DNA from: Branchiostoma lanceolatum
Lineage: Eukaryota; Chordata; Leptocardii; Amphioxiformes; Branchiostomatidae
Reading direction: 5' to 3'
DNA: 64,000 nucleotides
Assembly: GCF_035083965.1 (NCBI RefSeq)
Contig: NC_089736.1
Coordinates: 10,750,207-10,814,206, forward strand
Below are positions 38,701-53,700 of this stretch, piece after piece; the stretch's first letter is position 1; each line of letters opens with the position of its first letter. Below the pieces are notes generated by a model, which ran no database searches, was not told the DNA's origin, and was given only the letters and a program-made list of their open reading frames with translations. The position numbers and the translations under genes are program-made.

Positions 38701-41700
38701 ATCTATTGTACAGTACCACCTACTCATAATCCTAAGGAGGAATAAACTAGAACTTCATACAAAGCCTACGAAGCTTTGTATGAACGCTGTTGTCCTGTCT
38801 TTAATTATAAGGTGAAAAGTTGCAGACCTTTGATTGTTGCATAGTATGTAACTCCACTGTTAAGTCTCAGGTTGTGGATAATGGCACTGTTGATGTTTCC
38901 CACTTCTGTGAAATCTTTAACATCTATACCTCCAGGAGAGGTGCCTGTGAAGAGTATAAAAATACCATACAGAGTGAAAACCATTATAGCATATCGCGAT
39001 TTTCATAATCATAGAGAGCTTTACTGATTTAAAAGCAACTTAGATGCCGGGTTACTCACCGATGGCGCACAGGTATGTCCTGATGCCGGAGACATGGTGA
39101 GATGTTCCGTGTTCTTCTAGGTCCACAAACGACTCCCACTTTACAACGATCTCCGAGGACGATGACTGCAGCAGGACAAAATCAGTCGTACAATCAACTA
39201 CATCATCAGCCCTTATCCAGAGCATTCAAATTCCCTCTCAGTAACCACGAGGAACCTTAGCGATGTGTGAATTTTGACTTAAAGAAAAAACAGCGGCTTC
39301 TTTTGTGATTAACATGTGGATATGATTTGTCACACCATACCTGGTAACTCTTTCCGTCAGAATTCTCGATCCAAACTTTTCCCGGACTTGGCGGCGTGTG
39401 GTCTACAGTGATGCCGTCACTACATGCAGAGACTGCCGGTAGCTCCTGGCTAAACGTTTCGAACACTAGTGTTGTTCTGTTCGCGTGGATACAGATGTGA
39501 TAGCGTCTGCCATGCTGGAGTACCAGATCTTCGACGTTGACGTACTCGTCAGTAGTGCTCCCGCAGGATATGGCGAGCGGATGTGAACACGGATATGGTA
39601 ACTGGGTGCTGGCAGACACACTACCGTAGTCGTTGTTGCCTGTAGACTCCTCGATGACCGCCCAAACGTACTGTCCATGTCGCAGACTCGGCCACACCGC
39701 CGCCAGTGAAAACTGCGATGATGTGTAGTCCGCGTCGTCTCGGGTCCATACGGCATTCTTTTCTAGCTCAATGTGCCCTGTATGTGAACCAAGCGCATTA
39801 TTTCTCCATATCAATCGCTGATGAAATGCTGGTTTACTACACACGCGACTGTGCACTTGTTTTAACAAGGAACAGTTTTCGAAGATGGTATGTCAACTGT
39901 GTATGGTCTGGCAAAATCATAACCCACCTGTAGCGTCAATTACAACATGTTGAGGTCCGATGCTGCTTCTACTGCAGTCATTGATGTCAGTTTCAACTGA
40001 AGACTGTAAACCAACTTTGTTGAAGCCACGGACAACCAGCTTTGGGCAGCCGGTAGCTAACATATGTTGGGGAACGCTGACCGTGTGTTCATGGCGTTCC
40101 TGAGAGAGCAACAATAGAAGTTATTTGAGCGCTATTACATGTATGTTGGATACTAATCAGTGGCACCCAAAATAGTATGCACAGAAACAAGCCATATTGG
40201 TTAGACCAACACAATTTTCATAAATTTCTTTACGCTTACCTCATCATTGTTGTCGAGGTCAATTGTAGTCCATGGCAATAGCAGTTCTTTTCTCTCTGTA
40301 CTGGATGTCAGTGCCCACTCGTATCGACCAATCGCTCGGCTCGACACGGATGTGGGCACATCTTCGTCCCTAAAGGCGTCCCAGTTAAACGCGATTGTGG
40401 AAGAATCCTCTCCATCAGCCTCTGTCTCATTGATATTCAGGCGACCCGAAATCGGGGCATTTGGAGTGATCCACACGCCGCTACTGGCCACCGGTCCGAA
40501 GCACCCCGTTTTGTAACAAGGAGTGATCACAGACCGATATATTTTACCCGGTTGAAGGTTGAGGTTGGATTGGACTGCCTTGCCCCGTTTCACACTCAGA
40601 GACTTCGAGACTTCCAACCATGCTTCAGCTCCCAAACTCTCGTTTTCTGAAAACAGATGATATGGATTAAAGAGCGTACTTACCATCTTCTTACAAATAT
40701 CCTCACCGGGCGTCCTCTGGAGTCATTCATTCTCTAGTCAGCCAAATAGTAGCCTGCTTCCAATAGTAGCATGCAACATACTGTCACAACGGAGCCTGGT
40801 TTACAGAGATCTTGCTCTTATTTGCCAATTTTCCCTCTAACCTCAAAATCGCCCAAGAGCCACCCGTTTTTTTCGCCTGAAAATCTATCAGATCGGACGG
40901 GGCTCATTGACCTTAACAGGCATTTAGCTGTAAAATTATGAAGTTGGGACTTTCCCATTTTAAAATCAGCGCATCTAAATCTGTCAAGCGCTTTATTCTC
41001 TTTATGTATCACTTGTTCTGGATATCTTATATCGAGATCTTATTCTCCATTGGTGATATCAGTTTTGTAGTAATGATGATAACTTACCGTTCTGTAACCC
41101 CTCTTCTACGGTCCAGTAGAAGCTTGTGAATCCCTGGATGTTTTCCGGCGTTTCCCAGCGTACCCAGAAAGTGGACGTCGATAGCTGAAATTCTTGTTGA
41201 CAATTATCTGTAATACACAAAAAATATTTTGGTATTCAAAAGAGCGGACAACATATGAAGCTATAGCACTTTTAGGTGGAAACGAACAACAAGAAGCAAT
41301 TCCTATAAGAAAATGTACTGCTGCAAGAGTGAATTTCTCTTACCGTCTAGGTTATCGAAACATCCTGGCCCATCTTTCACAACCATCCCTTCTACCCGGC
41401 CGTCGTGCTCTAGAACGGTGACCCCGTCTGAGCTGACTGTGACCGACCCTGCGTCATTTGTTGCCCTTACGGTGATGAAGTAGGTCTGGAAATTTTCAGA
41501 ATGATGAAAACGTTACAACAATTTCGAAAAGTACACTTACAAGTAGTTTCACATCTGTGAACACAATTTCACCACTCTGTTGACATTAACTGGGAATTCC
41601 TTAAAAGCAATAACGTTGTGCGTCGAAAAGTTCGACAGATTTGTCAACGGTCTTTCAGTGAGCGCTCAAAGATCTCCAAGGTCTTCCAATGATCTTCTAA

Positions 41701-44700
41701 TGATATCAAATACCTTTTAACGGTTTCAGTGAGCAATGATTTTTGGTCGACCATCGGTTGCGCAACGGTCTCCGTCCTGTGGTATCAGGCCCTACGCAAG
41801 GTTGATCAAGCTTGACCTAGTAGCTCTGTCATGTCTTCATTCAAGTGTCTCTAAGCCTATCTTTGAATGCGTGCAATTGAATGAAACTATACAGAGGGAA
41901 ACGATGACTGAGAATGTTGAAGTGCACAAACCTGGAAGTATTGGAGAGCAAGACCGGTGATGGTAAATGCCGTGCTGCTAACAGGAGTAAAGGGTCGGAC
42001 GTCCTGAGCACCAGAAGAAGTCCCCACTGCCACCTCATAGGTAACTGCCGCTGGATCATCACTGAAGCCGAACCAGCGTGCAGATAACACTCTGGTGCCT
42101 GTTTGGGCGTCGATGTCTTCATAATCCTTAAGAAAAGACAAAGTTATAACAACCTTGATATTTAAGTAGTCGACATTAATAGCAATTTCATTTTCCATAA
42201 AGGCAGAACTGCGAGTAATATGACAGGTAACTAGTACTTGCTTTTTGAATACTAGTACCACGATGGGCACAGGATACTACTAAGTGGGCGTGGGACAAAA
42301 TAGAACACTTACTATAAAGTCAAAAGAACTTACTATAAAGTCAAAAGAACTTACTATAAAGCAAAAAGACTTAGGGGAACTTGGTCACAAAGTAAATAGC
42401 GGCTACGCGGCTGACTTGAAATAAACACTATTAGCTTTCAGATTGTATATCGATAACAACAGCTTACATGACTTCCGGCTGGGTTATCTTCATCCGGCGC
42501 AATGTCAAAGACGACACCGTACGCAGGTAATTGGCCGGGTATGCTGTAAGGTCTTGAGGTGCCTATAACCGACAAGCCTGCCGGGTTTGTCACTTTGACA
42601 AACATGTAGTAACTGTCACTTGGATGAAGGGATAATGCTTCTGATCCAATAGCTGCACAGTTCGGAGGTTGAGCGCTCACGCAGGGACCACTAGCTTCAA
42701 CATCACGGAAACTCGACATGTCAGCGGAGCTTGGGTGGCGTCCTAAATAAAAGTCAGGCCACATCATTTCAGCTTTAACTGGATTCATGGATTCACATTA
42801 TTAGTAAGGCGAATTTTGTAACAATGCCCTCACCTGATACGATTCTCATTTCATCGAATATCAAGTGGAATTGATAGAATGCAAAACTTACCAACAGCGA
42901 ATTGATACTGCAGTGGGTCCTGGCTTTCTTGGTCATAGAAGTCGTTCGCTGACCAACGCCCTACTAGATAATTCCCTTCCTTAGACAGCGATATTTGTCC
43001 CACAAATTGAGGTGGAGTTATGTCTACAACAATGGGACCCACAGCCTGCAAGCAAAAAAGGAGGAATCAATTAATAAGTACAGCCCTTTTGGTTTTAATG
43101 AAACAACCTCAGAAATATTCTGTGAACGAATTAACTTATCCCCTGTAGAGTAATGCAAAACTACGCATGTAGCTGAGTCCCACTTCTGACACCATGTTGT
43201 GTTCAACATTATAATCTTGGAATGAACTAGACAGGCCGAAGTATCGTTAAGCCGATGTATTGAGCGAGTAGGGTCTACAATGTAGGATCTGCTGTTGGCT
43301 CTGGTGGTGTTGGGATGATAAAGTCCATAGTCTTACAGTACTTCATGTCCGCATGGATTTACTTCATATTCATGCAGACGTGGGTTTTAATAACATGGAG
43401 TAGGAGTTGTGATGTTTGTTTGATTATACCACAATGCGTAGACGGCTTACTTTGGTGGTCGTTCGTCCCGCCCTATCTTCAGCCTTGATGACTAGGTGGA
43501 ATAGAGAGTTCTGGCTGATGTGTGGGTGGGAGAACCTGAGCTCCGGGATGGCGGTGGTGGAGGTGAAGGCCATGATGTCAGGGCTACTTGTACTGCTGGT
43601 GCTGCTTAGCCCCACCGAGAAGTCGTAAATCCCGCCCTCATCCTCACCGTCCCAGGAAGCAAACAGCTGGAGAACCAAAAAAAGGCAAGTTTAGTTCTCG
43701 TTCTATTATATTAGTAGAGAAAGTTCTTTTGCCCGACACATATTGCTAATGCAAATTTCGCTGATATATACACATCAAAGTCGTATTCATTTCTCACCCT
43801 GCTTGTAGAAGCGGTCGGTTGTATGCGTTTGTTCGATCAAGACTAAATGTATAGTCATCATGGATGACCCTTGCCGGTACAAAAATACTATAAAATAATA
43901 TCTTTTTAACTGTAAGTCGTTATAATTATCGCCAAATACAAGCCATCAAGAGAGACTGAATAACAACATTGTACTCACATTCCGGTCGACCGAAAGATAG
44001 CTGGTCGATGGTGGTCCTTGGTTTTGAGCGCAGTATTGGTCGGAGAGAGTGGTGTTCGTCACGAGATCGAGTCTCGGGGCGTAGTCATCAATGTTGTTTA
44101 CTTGAGGCACGGCACTGCAATTAAAAGTCCATATCTTAAGGTTGTGATTCTGAGTCAAGTCTAACAGAGATTGCCATCAGCTCATCAGCAAGATGAAAAG
44201 CAGTTTATCTCCTTCGGGTTCGTATTGTCACAGTCGGATAGCATGATAAATTGTACTTTCTCGCCTCTATCTATCGCATATTTTCTACAATAATAATCGC
44301 CAGTCACCATGTTGTATTATTACAGCCACTAGGTACCCATCTGAGTAATGAGGCTGTTGAAACGTGCTGGAGGCACCTCCTCGAACAAGGGACCCCCATT
44401 TTAGTCTCTTCCGAAAGATGGTGCAGCTCCAACAAGTATACCATCCCCGGATTCGAACCGGGGTCTCCCAGTTACCAGCTAATTGAAACCAGGAGGCTCA
44501 ACTGTGAATCTGCTACAGGGACGTCCCTATATATCGGATTTCAATGAGAAATCACTGACAACGACGATGTGAACATGACTTTAGAAACTGAACTTACCGG
44601 CATTGCGCCGGAGGGTCCAACACTAGCACGCGGTGCCGCCTCTGGTTTATCAACCAGACGTCACCGCCAGCATCTTTCACCACCCCAGGTCGGACAGAAA

Positions 44701-47700
44701 GGTTGTCAATGTTTATTGCCGTGAGACTGGGATCGGTGACATCCACCGTGACGCCGTCAGAACACACCGGTGGGGACGGGTCCAGCGCGTGGTTGTAGGC
44801 CACCACTGTGCAGAAGTAGGTCCCGGGCGATGGTGCGGTGTAGACAGCGTGCGTGTTTGTTGTTCTGGTTATCTGTGAAACCGTTTGAATTCATTAATCT
44901 TAGAGCCGGTACAACGACGAACATTGTCGAGGTACAGTTCAGTTATTATGCTAAGATTTAGGAACTAGGGTACCAAACCAGAAAGGAATGTCTCCAATCG
45001 TTATTTTCCTTGACTTAAGTTTAAACAAAAAATCCTGTGACTGTGTTGATAGATGACAAATAGTTGGCATTATGTTCTTACTGACGTTAATCATATCGCG
45101 TTTGTGAATATCAGTCATCATTAGTATTAGTCTATAATCATAGCCTAATGTTGACAGCAGAGTAGGGCAAGTCTACAAGAGTTCGTCAGTTCTTCAGTTC
45201 TGTTGCAGTCGGGCTTTCAGTTCAGTATTAGTCTATAATCATAGCCTAATAGTAGATCATAGTACTCACGGATGAGCCCTCTGGTAGCGTAAAGTCAGCT
45301 GCAGTCAAACAACTGGTAGAATAGCCATACTGGTAGAACTTAACGCCACTCTCTTTGTCGAAGAAACCGTCCCACCACGTATTAATCGTTGTCGTCTGCT
45401 GAAAGTCTATCTCTGGCTGCCCCTTCAGACCATCGTGCAAATTTCCAGGGCGAGGCGGTGATGTGTCCACTGAAATCTACAACAAAACAACAGCTAAATG
45501 TGAGCTAAACAAGTTGAAGCTAGCTCTAACTTACTTTAAGATCGGTTTGGATACACTGTGTACTGATTTTAAAGAGCCCGTTACACTCATTCCTCCTGTG
45601 ATATATATGGAGCCTATCGTTCGACATATATATGGTGATGCCTAAATAAATGGTGTCATCAGGTTCCCCGAATAAGGTCAAAGGTCGCTTATCAAGTTCA
45701 GAGGTCGCCAGTTCATCATCATCGGTTTTCTCGCAGATCTCAACTTGGTTGACACGTCAATCCTTTCAGGTTTCTGGACGCCCATGTGCATATTTGTGAC
45801 ATGCTAGAGCTGAAAATGGTTCGTGGTACTTTTAAGAGTCCTTTGAAGGTTGTTAGATAGATAAGACGTTTACTTTCGTGTTATAGATTGGGACAAGCGC
45901 GCCCCCCTTCCCACCGCGGTGTGCTATGATCGGGCTTATTTCTATCTCTTTGACGTTGTCCTTCGTTTCTTTAACAGGAAACCAGCGAGGCGGAAGACAC
46001 TGTAGCTGACGATGTCTTGGTATCCGATGGCTTAGGCAAAAGTTTCAACAAGCACGGTAGGGCGTATCAAACTACTTATCAAGTGAGTGCAAGCGTAGCA
46101 TTGTGTAACCAAGTGTAACCAAGAAATATGCCAACCAGGCAACCAGGATAACTTTGGATCTACAGGAGAATATGTCGCTACAAATCTAATCCTGCTATTC
46201 TCATAGGCAGCAGTAACTACTTCAGTCGTCATTTGGGACGGGGGCTGTAATTATAACTGTTATGATTAATGTCCCTTTCGATTTTGACTTGATTTTATTA
46301 GAATTGCAACAGTGGAATACACTTGAGACACAGGCAGCTATTGCCGGTGTTGTGACCAACACACATTTCGTCCTTTTCTGCATTAAGTGTCATCAATTCA
46401 CAGCCTGCAACCCCGCTGAGTCGAATACAAAGAATGGTACGACACACTTCATTGTACTCCCCTGTAATATAAAAGCAAGGCATCAGTACTCACCTTCAGT
46501 GTTTCTGTTGTGCTGAGAGTGGCCTTGTTCCTGACAATGAGGGTCAGGAGGTAGTCGTGGTCATGTCCACCCACATCGACCTGGCTTCGGTCAAAGGTGA
46601 TGGCGTAATCTTTTTTGTAACATGGTCCCCTTGCAGCCATCACACAGTTAGTGGTACAGCTGCTTCCACACTGAAGAAAAACAGATGCTGTACTTAAATA
46701 TGTGAAAAATTGTTTTGTTTATAATTTTGTATAATGATTGATAATAATAGTAGGACCAAGAAATATACAAAATTGGTGTTACTACATACTAGTAACATGT
46801 CCGTGTCAAGTAAGTAAAGTACTAAAGGATAGGAAAAACTGTTTTCATTTTATCTTACATGTAGATTTAGTGTATGATAGATAATAACATTCATACTTAT
46901 TTGAAAAGTACACAGCAAGAAGTTAGATAATGTAACAGTGGCATTGGCAAAATACGTGTACTGTATTTCAGCCTTGGCTTTGGTATCAAGTGTACTTCAT
47001 GTGACGAGTCTTCCTGAAATGATCATCCACTGATATACCAGCCACCATTACTAGTACATTGATTAGCGTACATTATTTTCTACATCATAGAAAATGTTAC
47101 ATACGGTTAACGTTTGCACAGCTACTACTCCTGTTGCAATGCTGGCTGACGTTTTAAAGTCGGCCAGTGTCCAGGCAATGTCATGGAGTCCGCTATGCTG
47201 GTCAAATGCGTCAAACTGAATCCTGTGGTCCAACAAATCACAAAAGAAAGTTAAGCTACCATCATGATGTTGGCATTTCCTTTTTTCTTTCTTTCTATTT
47301 TCAAGAAGGTTAAATGGATTCTCTATTTAACCTCCTTGCTATTTTTTTTGCTTCAGTTTGTAATTTGAGATAAAGGAAATGTGTTAGCAACTGTAAGTCA
47401 CTTTGAGCTACAACCAGGCTCTTAAAGTGTGACTACTCGTAAAGCCCAGCTGACACCGTGACTGAGGTACATGTATGTTAACATTCCTTGACAAAGACTG
47501 GTGTTGTACAGTCGAAATGTCCAATTTTTTGTATTGCAAATAACAGTTAAGACTTGTTTCAGAATGTATGTTACATTGGATTTATATAATTTTATATAAC
47601 TTTGATTTAGTAACATGTAAGTATTGTGTGTGTGTGGGGGGGGGGAAGGATTAGTAGTTGGGCAGGAGTGCTGTTTGATCAAGGACATAACCTTGGTTTG

Positions 47701-50700
47701 ATTGACAGTCCTGCAAAGTACTGATCACAGGTGATTATGTTGGGCCAGAGATTATACAGGAATGTTGCCTAGATAACCTCTACTGCAAAGATAACACCCA
47801 TGCTCCTAGCCTTCTAACTAAATTGCTCTCCCAGTGGCAGGGGGTCATTAACCCCAGCCAGGGAGAGATTATGTAAGCACAGGCTACAATGCTCACAAAT
47901 GATGTCGAACCAAAAATGTTTCTATTTACTTTGTCGAAAAAGTTGCCAAGGAATTCGAATAGTCTGAATGTAGAAAATGTGGAAAATCTTGCCGGTTTAA
48001 ACTGGCTCCAATAATTGGCTTCTCTTGTTCAGTGATTATGACTCAACATTGCTTGAGGGTTTGAGACCTTTCTCCCCAGGCATTGACGCATGTGGTGACC
48101 CTTAACATAATCCCTGCCCCTCTGTCACTCTTCATTAAACAATCTTCACATCAACACCTACACTGTCACATAACTTTAGAAGGAGAAAACTAGTCATAGA
48201 AACCCTGATTCTCAGCTTTTAAAACTTTGTAAGGCCAGTGTTTCACCTATGGCCCTTTCTACAAACTACTGACGTGGAAGATCATATCTTCTTTTTCACT
48301 TCAGTGAATTTTCCTTTCAATTCTTGATACAGTAGCATACAAAGTAATATACTCTAGAAATTATTAAAAACACTTTTGAACAGACTGCACAACATCTGTC
48401 CGTGCCACTACATGAAGGTAAAGTCACTTGAATGCCATGCAGGATGACGTATTTGTCATGCCGTAGCCCTCAAGAGAAGTGAACTTCAAAGTACTCACTG
48501 CATTTCATACAGATCCACGGAGTTGTGTACGACAAGGTTGGTTTCCTCTCCGCTTGCAAGCCACAGGTTTTCAATGACTGGTCCCGAGGAATCGATGTGC
48601 GCGGTGACGCTGTCAGTGATCTCGTTGCCCATAATGTCTCTTGCTTTGACCCATATCTTGATGGTGTCACCGTCCACCTTACTGATTCCTAAATTGTGCT
48701 GTGTATTTGTATTTACTGAAGTCCAGCTGCTGGGTACTTGAGTCAAAGTGGTACCTCCTGCATGGTCTTTCCCATAGGCTACTTGGAACTGTGTGACTCC
48801 CAGGGCGTTGGGAATGGCCTGCTTACTACGCGTACCCGTCGTTTGGTCATAGGCAGCATCTATTCCGGCAGAAAATTCCGAGATGGTGTTCAGGAGCTTG
48901 TTGTGGTTATGGTAACGGTTGATGAAATGGTTAGGCCAGCTGGCTGTCACTGTACAAGCCGTGCAGTGCAGCCAAGTATCCCCATTGCCAGGAACACTGC
49001 TGGCAATGGCGAGTGGATGGTGAGAGTCAATTTCCACGGCATTGGTGTTGTCGTACAGGACGAAGCGTCGAGTACGTCTGTAGTTGCCTGCGGCGTCATC
49101 CACCGTAAGTACGACCGAGTACACGCCAGCAGTGGCTAGAGTGACAGTTGGGTATTGAATGTTGCTTGAGCTAACGATTCCATTAAATTTGGATGGATGA
49201 GTTTCTGTGAGCTCGTTGCCGGTAGCGACCAACAGATAAACACTGTACTCATACTGTGTGACCCCGCTCAAAGCATCCGTCCATCCTGACCACCTTAAGG
49301 TAATCTGACTCTGTAATAACAAAGACAAAATATGTTATCATAATGGAAACAAAAGATTATGCACTTTATGTTCAGGAGTAATTTATAAGGGACATGAACC
49401 ACGAACTGTTTAATGCTCCTTACTCAATCATGTATGTTACTTGCCAGTTAAAGCAACAAAAAAATGGCTAGGGTTGGCAGGTTTTTGCTAGGGTCGGTCG
49501 GGTAACCGGAAACACAACTTTTCTTACATGCCTAATATAGAAATAGTATGCTGATAAAATGCCATACCCCTTTAGTTATGGAAGGGCCGATGTCGAGTTG
49601 TGTTCCACTGCAGGTTGGTGCGGTGAAATCGAAAACAAACTCGGCTGTGGCGGAATTGGTCGCACCCCCAGAGTAGTATTCCTTTCTAATTCTGTTGCTA
49701 TCGTCTCTGTTCAGAATGTTGATGTATCCGCCATTTGTAAGATCTGCCACCACTCGGATTCTATCAATAGATGATGAAAGTGATAAAAAATGGAACAAAT
49801 CAGCCTTGCAGTAAAAACTGAAGTGCACCGAAATTTTCAATCAACGGTAAAGCCAACACACACAATAGGAGTACTATGTACAGATAACGTTCAATACTTT
49901 TGACATGGTTAACAGACCAACCAAAACAATGTTTTTTCCCTCTTCAGAATCTATAAACTGATATGGAAGTTCAATAACAAATGTACCTGTGACCATCAGC
50001 AATACTAATGCACCTCCCTCCACTGGCTGTGTATCCAGTACAGCAGAAGTATTCAGTGCGGTAGCAGGTCGTCGACCTGTATGCCGTTCGGTAGCTGAAA
50101 CGATATTTAGAATGGAGGAAAGATTGCACTAGTCTAATTTCACCATATTTCGCTGGTAACGTACAAAAGCTACGAACTGGCAGAACGAATCAATACTAGT
50201 ACATGTACATCTAACTGGAAAAACGGGTTGAATATATGAAAGTCACTAACTCCTAAGGATCATAATATTCATTATGCAACTGTCACTCAAATTTCTATGT
50301 CAAATGTTCACATCTACTGAATATTGATCGAGATATGTTTGTCCAGATAGTGTGCCTTGCGTGTTGAGGTGTTAATAGTAATGGCAACAAATTGCAAAGA
50401 AAATATATATAGAATGTAAAGCTGCCCTAAAATCTAAGCAAAAATAATTTCTGTTTACAACTTACGCTGTGCAGGTGCTCCATCCACACGGGCGGGTGTA
50501 CCTCTGAGAGTAACTTTGCTGACAGTCGTAGGAAGTCCGACGATTACACACATTTGACCTGGAGGAGAGAGGCAGGTACTAGTCTAATTAAGGCGTCCCC
50601 TTGACCCTTAATAATACATGGCTAGCCTCTTCAGTTGGATTTGAGTACTGTACAAAGATCACACATGTTTACCTGGAAAACTAACTTTTTCCTTCCGAAA

Positions 50701-53700
50701 CAGGGAATCCAATCAGGAACTTGACAATTTTTACAGTTTTTGTTTTTTTGTATGATACAGAAGTCTTTGGACAGCCCAAAATGCATATTTAATCCTGTGG
50801 CTTTATGTTTGCGGTTTTCACGGCGACAGTTTCACCGGGAACTTAACCACCGCAAACATTTTTGTCCAATGCTGTAGCAGTATGTAACTATAGCACTGCC
50901 GCAAACTTAAAACCACCGCCAACACTACATGTTCCCCTTAGCGCTTTTAAAAATGCATTTATAGTATTGTACTTACCCAGCGCTACTGACTAGCCCGCCA
51001 ACTTCTGTATTCTCTTCACAGTCCATCACACCCTGGTTGGGACTGTCACGACTGGCCGAAGAGCTACAGGTCCCTCTATTACTGTGGAGTAAACTGTTAC
51101 CTGTAAGATAATATAATTTATGTCAAACCTGGGCTGAGACAACGTATGATATGGATGTTCAGGGTGATAGCTTGGGTTATCACATGGGGTTCTACTTTTA
51201 TCACACGGGCTTCCATAGAATCATTCAAACCCACTTCAGTCTTACCATTAAAGTATGAAGCAGTAAACCCTCCTTCAGTCACTCCCAAGGCGAGGCTGTC
51301 CACATAGACTGGCAGAGCTGGAAGAGTCTGGGTGTGGAAACTTCCTTCCCATTCTACGTTCAAACTGGAAGGAACTATGTTGGTGTATTTTACAGTTGAC
51401 TGGTCACAACTAGCGTCAACTCGTTCAAGGTCACGGGTTAAGAACGCAAGGCAGGATATGATGCTTGGTCGGCCGGACACTGGAACAGATAATAATAAGA
51501 CAATGGTCAAAATCTGTAGGCTCTGTACATAAAACTGATGTTATAATTATGAATGAATGATTGGTGAGTCAACAATCTATCCAATATAATCAACCACCTA
51601 ATCATCCATTTACCATGTCACGCATGTCGAGGCCACAGAATATAGTTCCTCGATTTTTTGCTTGCCACAGATTCACTCTGCAGGTGGTCCGAATGAATAA
51701 ATAGAACTAGACAAAGTCGTGCAATCGTGCAGAATTGAGAACAGATTAACTTCTAAAATTAAGTTTTCCTGGCATTTAAAAAATTCATCACAGTTTTTTT
51801 ACGGGGTACCATTCCGCCTGCCATCATCTCAACATAGTGCAGTTTATAAGTTCTGAAGAACATTCGTACAATCTTAATAAGATAGAGAAGGGCAATAGAG
51901 AGGAAGAAGGAGGAACATATAGTACCGCAAAGTGCAGTTTTCTTCATTATTGATACCTACTGTTACTTGGGACTAAGAAATGCTTGCATAAGCTTAAGGA
52001 TACTCACTTGTCCTACAATGATCACCGCTGAATCCTGAAGAACAAGAGCATGACGCTGGCGTCGTAGCACAAGTTCCTGGGTAACAGTTGTTACTCGTTG
52101 TTCTCCAGTTGCATTTCTCTGTATGGGACAAAACATAGAGGTAACTATTAAGTTTTTTTACTCAAATTGCTGTTGTTATGGGAATTTATCTATGGTAAGC
52201 AGGACAAACTTAAGAACTTGACGTAAATTGTCTGGGTTTAAAGTGTATTATCAGTAATATAGTCAAGGCAGCACCCCTTTAAGTTTTTGTATTAGACTAG
52301 TCCTAGCATTTGAATATTAAGTAGCTCAGTCATAATAAAGTAACGTAGGACTTGACTGACATCTCTATCTCCTGTTCCTCAGCCACAGAATGAGTGAAGA
52401 CAGTGTCCAGTTGCTGTCCCAGTCTCTCGTCAAGGTCAAGAACACAACAAACCTAGTCAATTTACATACGGTAGCATGCGTAGTCCAGTGGTTAGCGTCC
52501 CTGCCTCTGGAACTAGAAACCCCGGGTTCAGCCCGGCTGTATCACTCACCCGACATGCACGCTACCGGAAAGGGTCGCAATCCTTAGGACAGGACGTGAA
52601 GCCATGGTCAACTGTTCATTGTGCTTGTCGAAAAGAGCTAGGGGAATTTCCCCGGTACAATGAACCTGTAAATACTGTATATAGCGTCTGTCTTCCTGTC
52701 ACGACCAGTGGAAGAATAGCTCTTCACTGAGCTAATCTGGATCTATATCACTTTCTTTCACTTACACAACATAAACTACATATCTTGTGTTGATGCCTTA
52801 TATCTCTGCAGAGTCTATTTCTATAGGTGGTGGTGAACCAGGCATCTAGAGTCAATGATGTGTGACATAAATGAGTTCCGTCTCTGTTTCTGCCACGGAA
52901 CACTGAGCACACAATGTCATTCCCTCTACTAACCCTTCTGGATTACACCTGTAGTGAAGACAGTCTCCAGTCTCTGTCCCAATCTCTCGTACAGGTCAAG
53001 AACACAACATAAACTACATATCTTGAGCTGATGCCTTACCTCTGCAGAGTCTATTTCTATAGGTGGTGGATAACCAGCCCGAAGATCTATAATCAATGAT
53101 GTCATAGGCCTGTCCTAAGCTTCCATAGTCCCCGTTGCACCTGTGGCATTCCTGGTTGGAACTGCTGGTGCATCGCTCTTCGTCGCAGTTGTCTATCTGG
53201 GTGCATGCTGAAAGACTTGTTTTGTTAGTACGGTTTGTTGTGTTGATACGTCACTTTGTAGCCATTTGAAACTTGAACGTCTTATCAACAATACATAACT
53301 GGTGAAAATTACCAAGATGGTAAACATAAGATTATCGCATATTTCAAACGTAAACTATCTTACTCGAGTACTCGTTTCTTACCTGGGCAGTTGTAGCTAC
53401 CCGCTGTGTTGACACAGTAATTGCCATCACCACAGTTCACTGTTGAACACTCGTTGATATCTACATCACACAAAATTAGATCATGATATGTTTGATACTT
53501 GGATACAAGTATTAGCTAACAAGTCCATTAGCTAACATGCAAGATTAATTTTGTTAGCAGCTAATCTTCCTGGACATAAAACATACAAACATAAGACATA
53601 CAAACTATGTAAAAGTCATTCCAGCCAGTACATGTATTTACATTCTACATCTAATCAAATTGACAGATTACATTTTATATACATGAGAAGCTCCTGCTGA

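Larger units (their letters stand above)
29772..49310 (-). other. Long FN3-like repeat block of the giant gene
   Basis: From exon 13 on, modules repeat a layout: W-x-G/D-F-x-D-x-x-S-G-[IV]-x2-Y-x-[WY]-x-[IV]-G near the start, Y-Y-V-T-V-x-A-x-N-x-A in the middle, and S-D-G-V-x-[IV]-D-x-T-P-P-x-x-G near the end. Clear copies of the last signature are at about 32500 (VTIDTTPP), 33195, 34155, 37325 (VLIDDTPP), 38455, 39400 (ITVDHTPP), 43010 and 45460. Some copies are shortened or have lost the TPP. The block has roughly 20 modules over about 2,900 residues. Exon 39 adds a small Cys-rich insert (CQAHSCQGHCTC). Confidence 0.75.
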
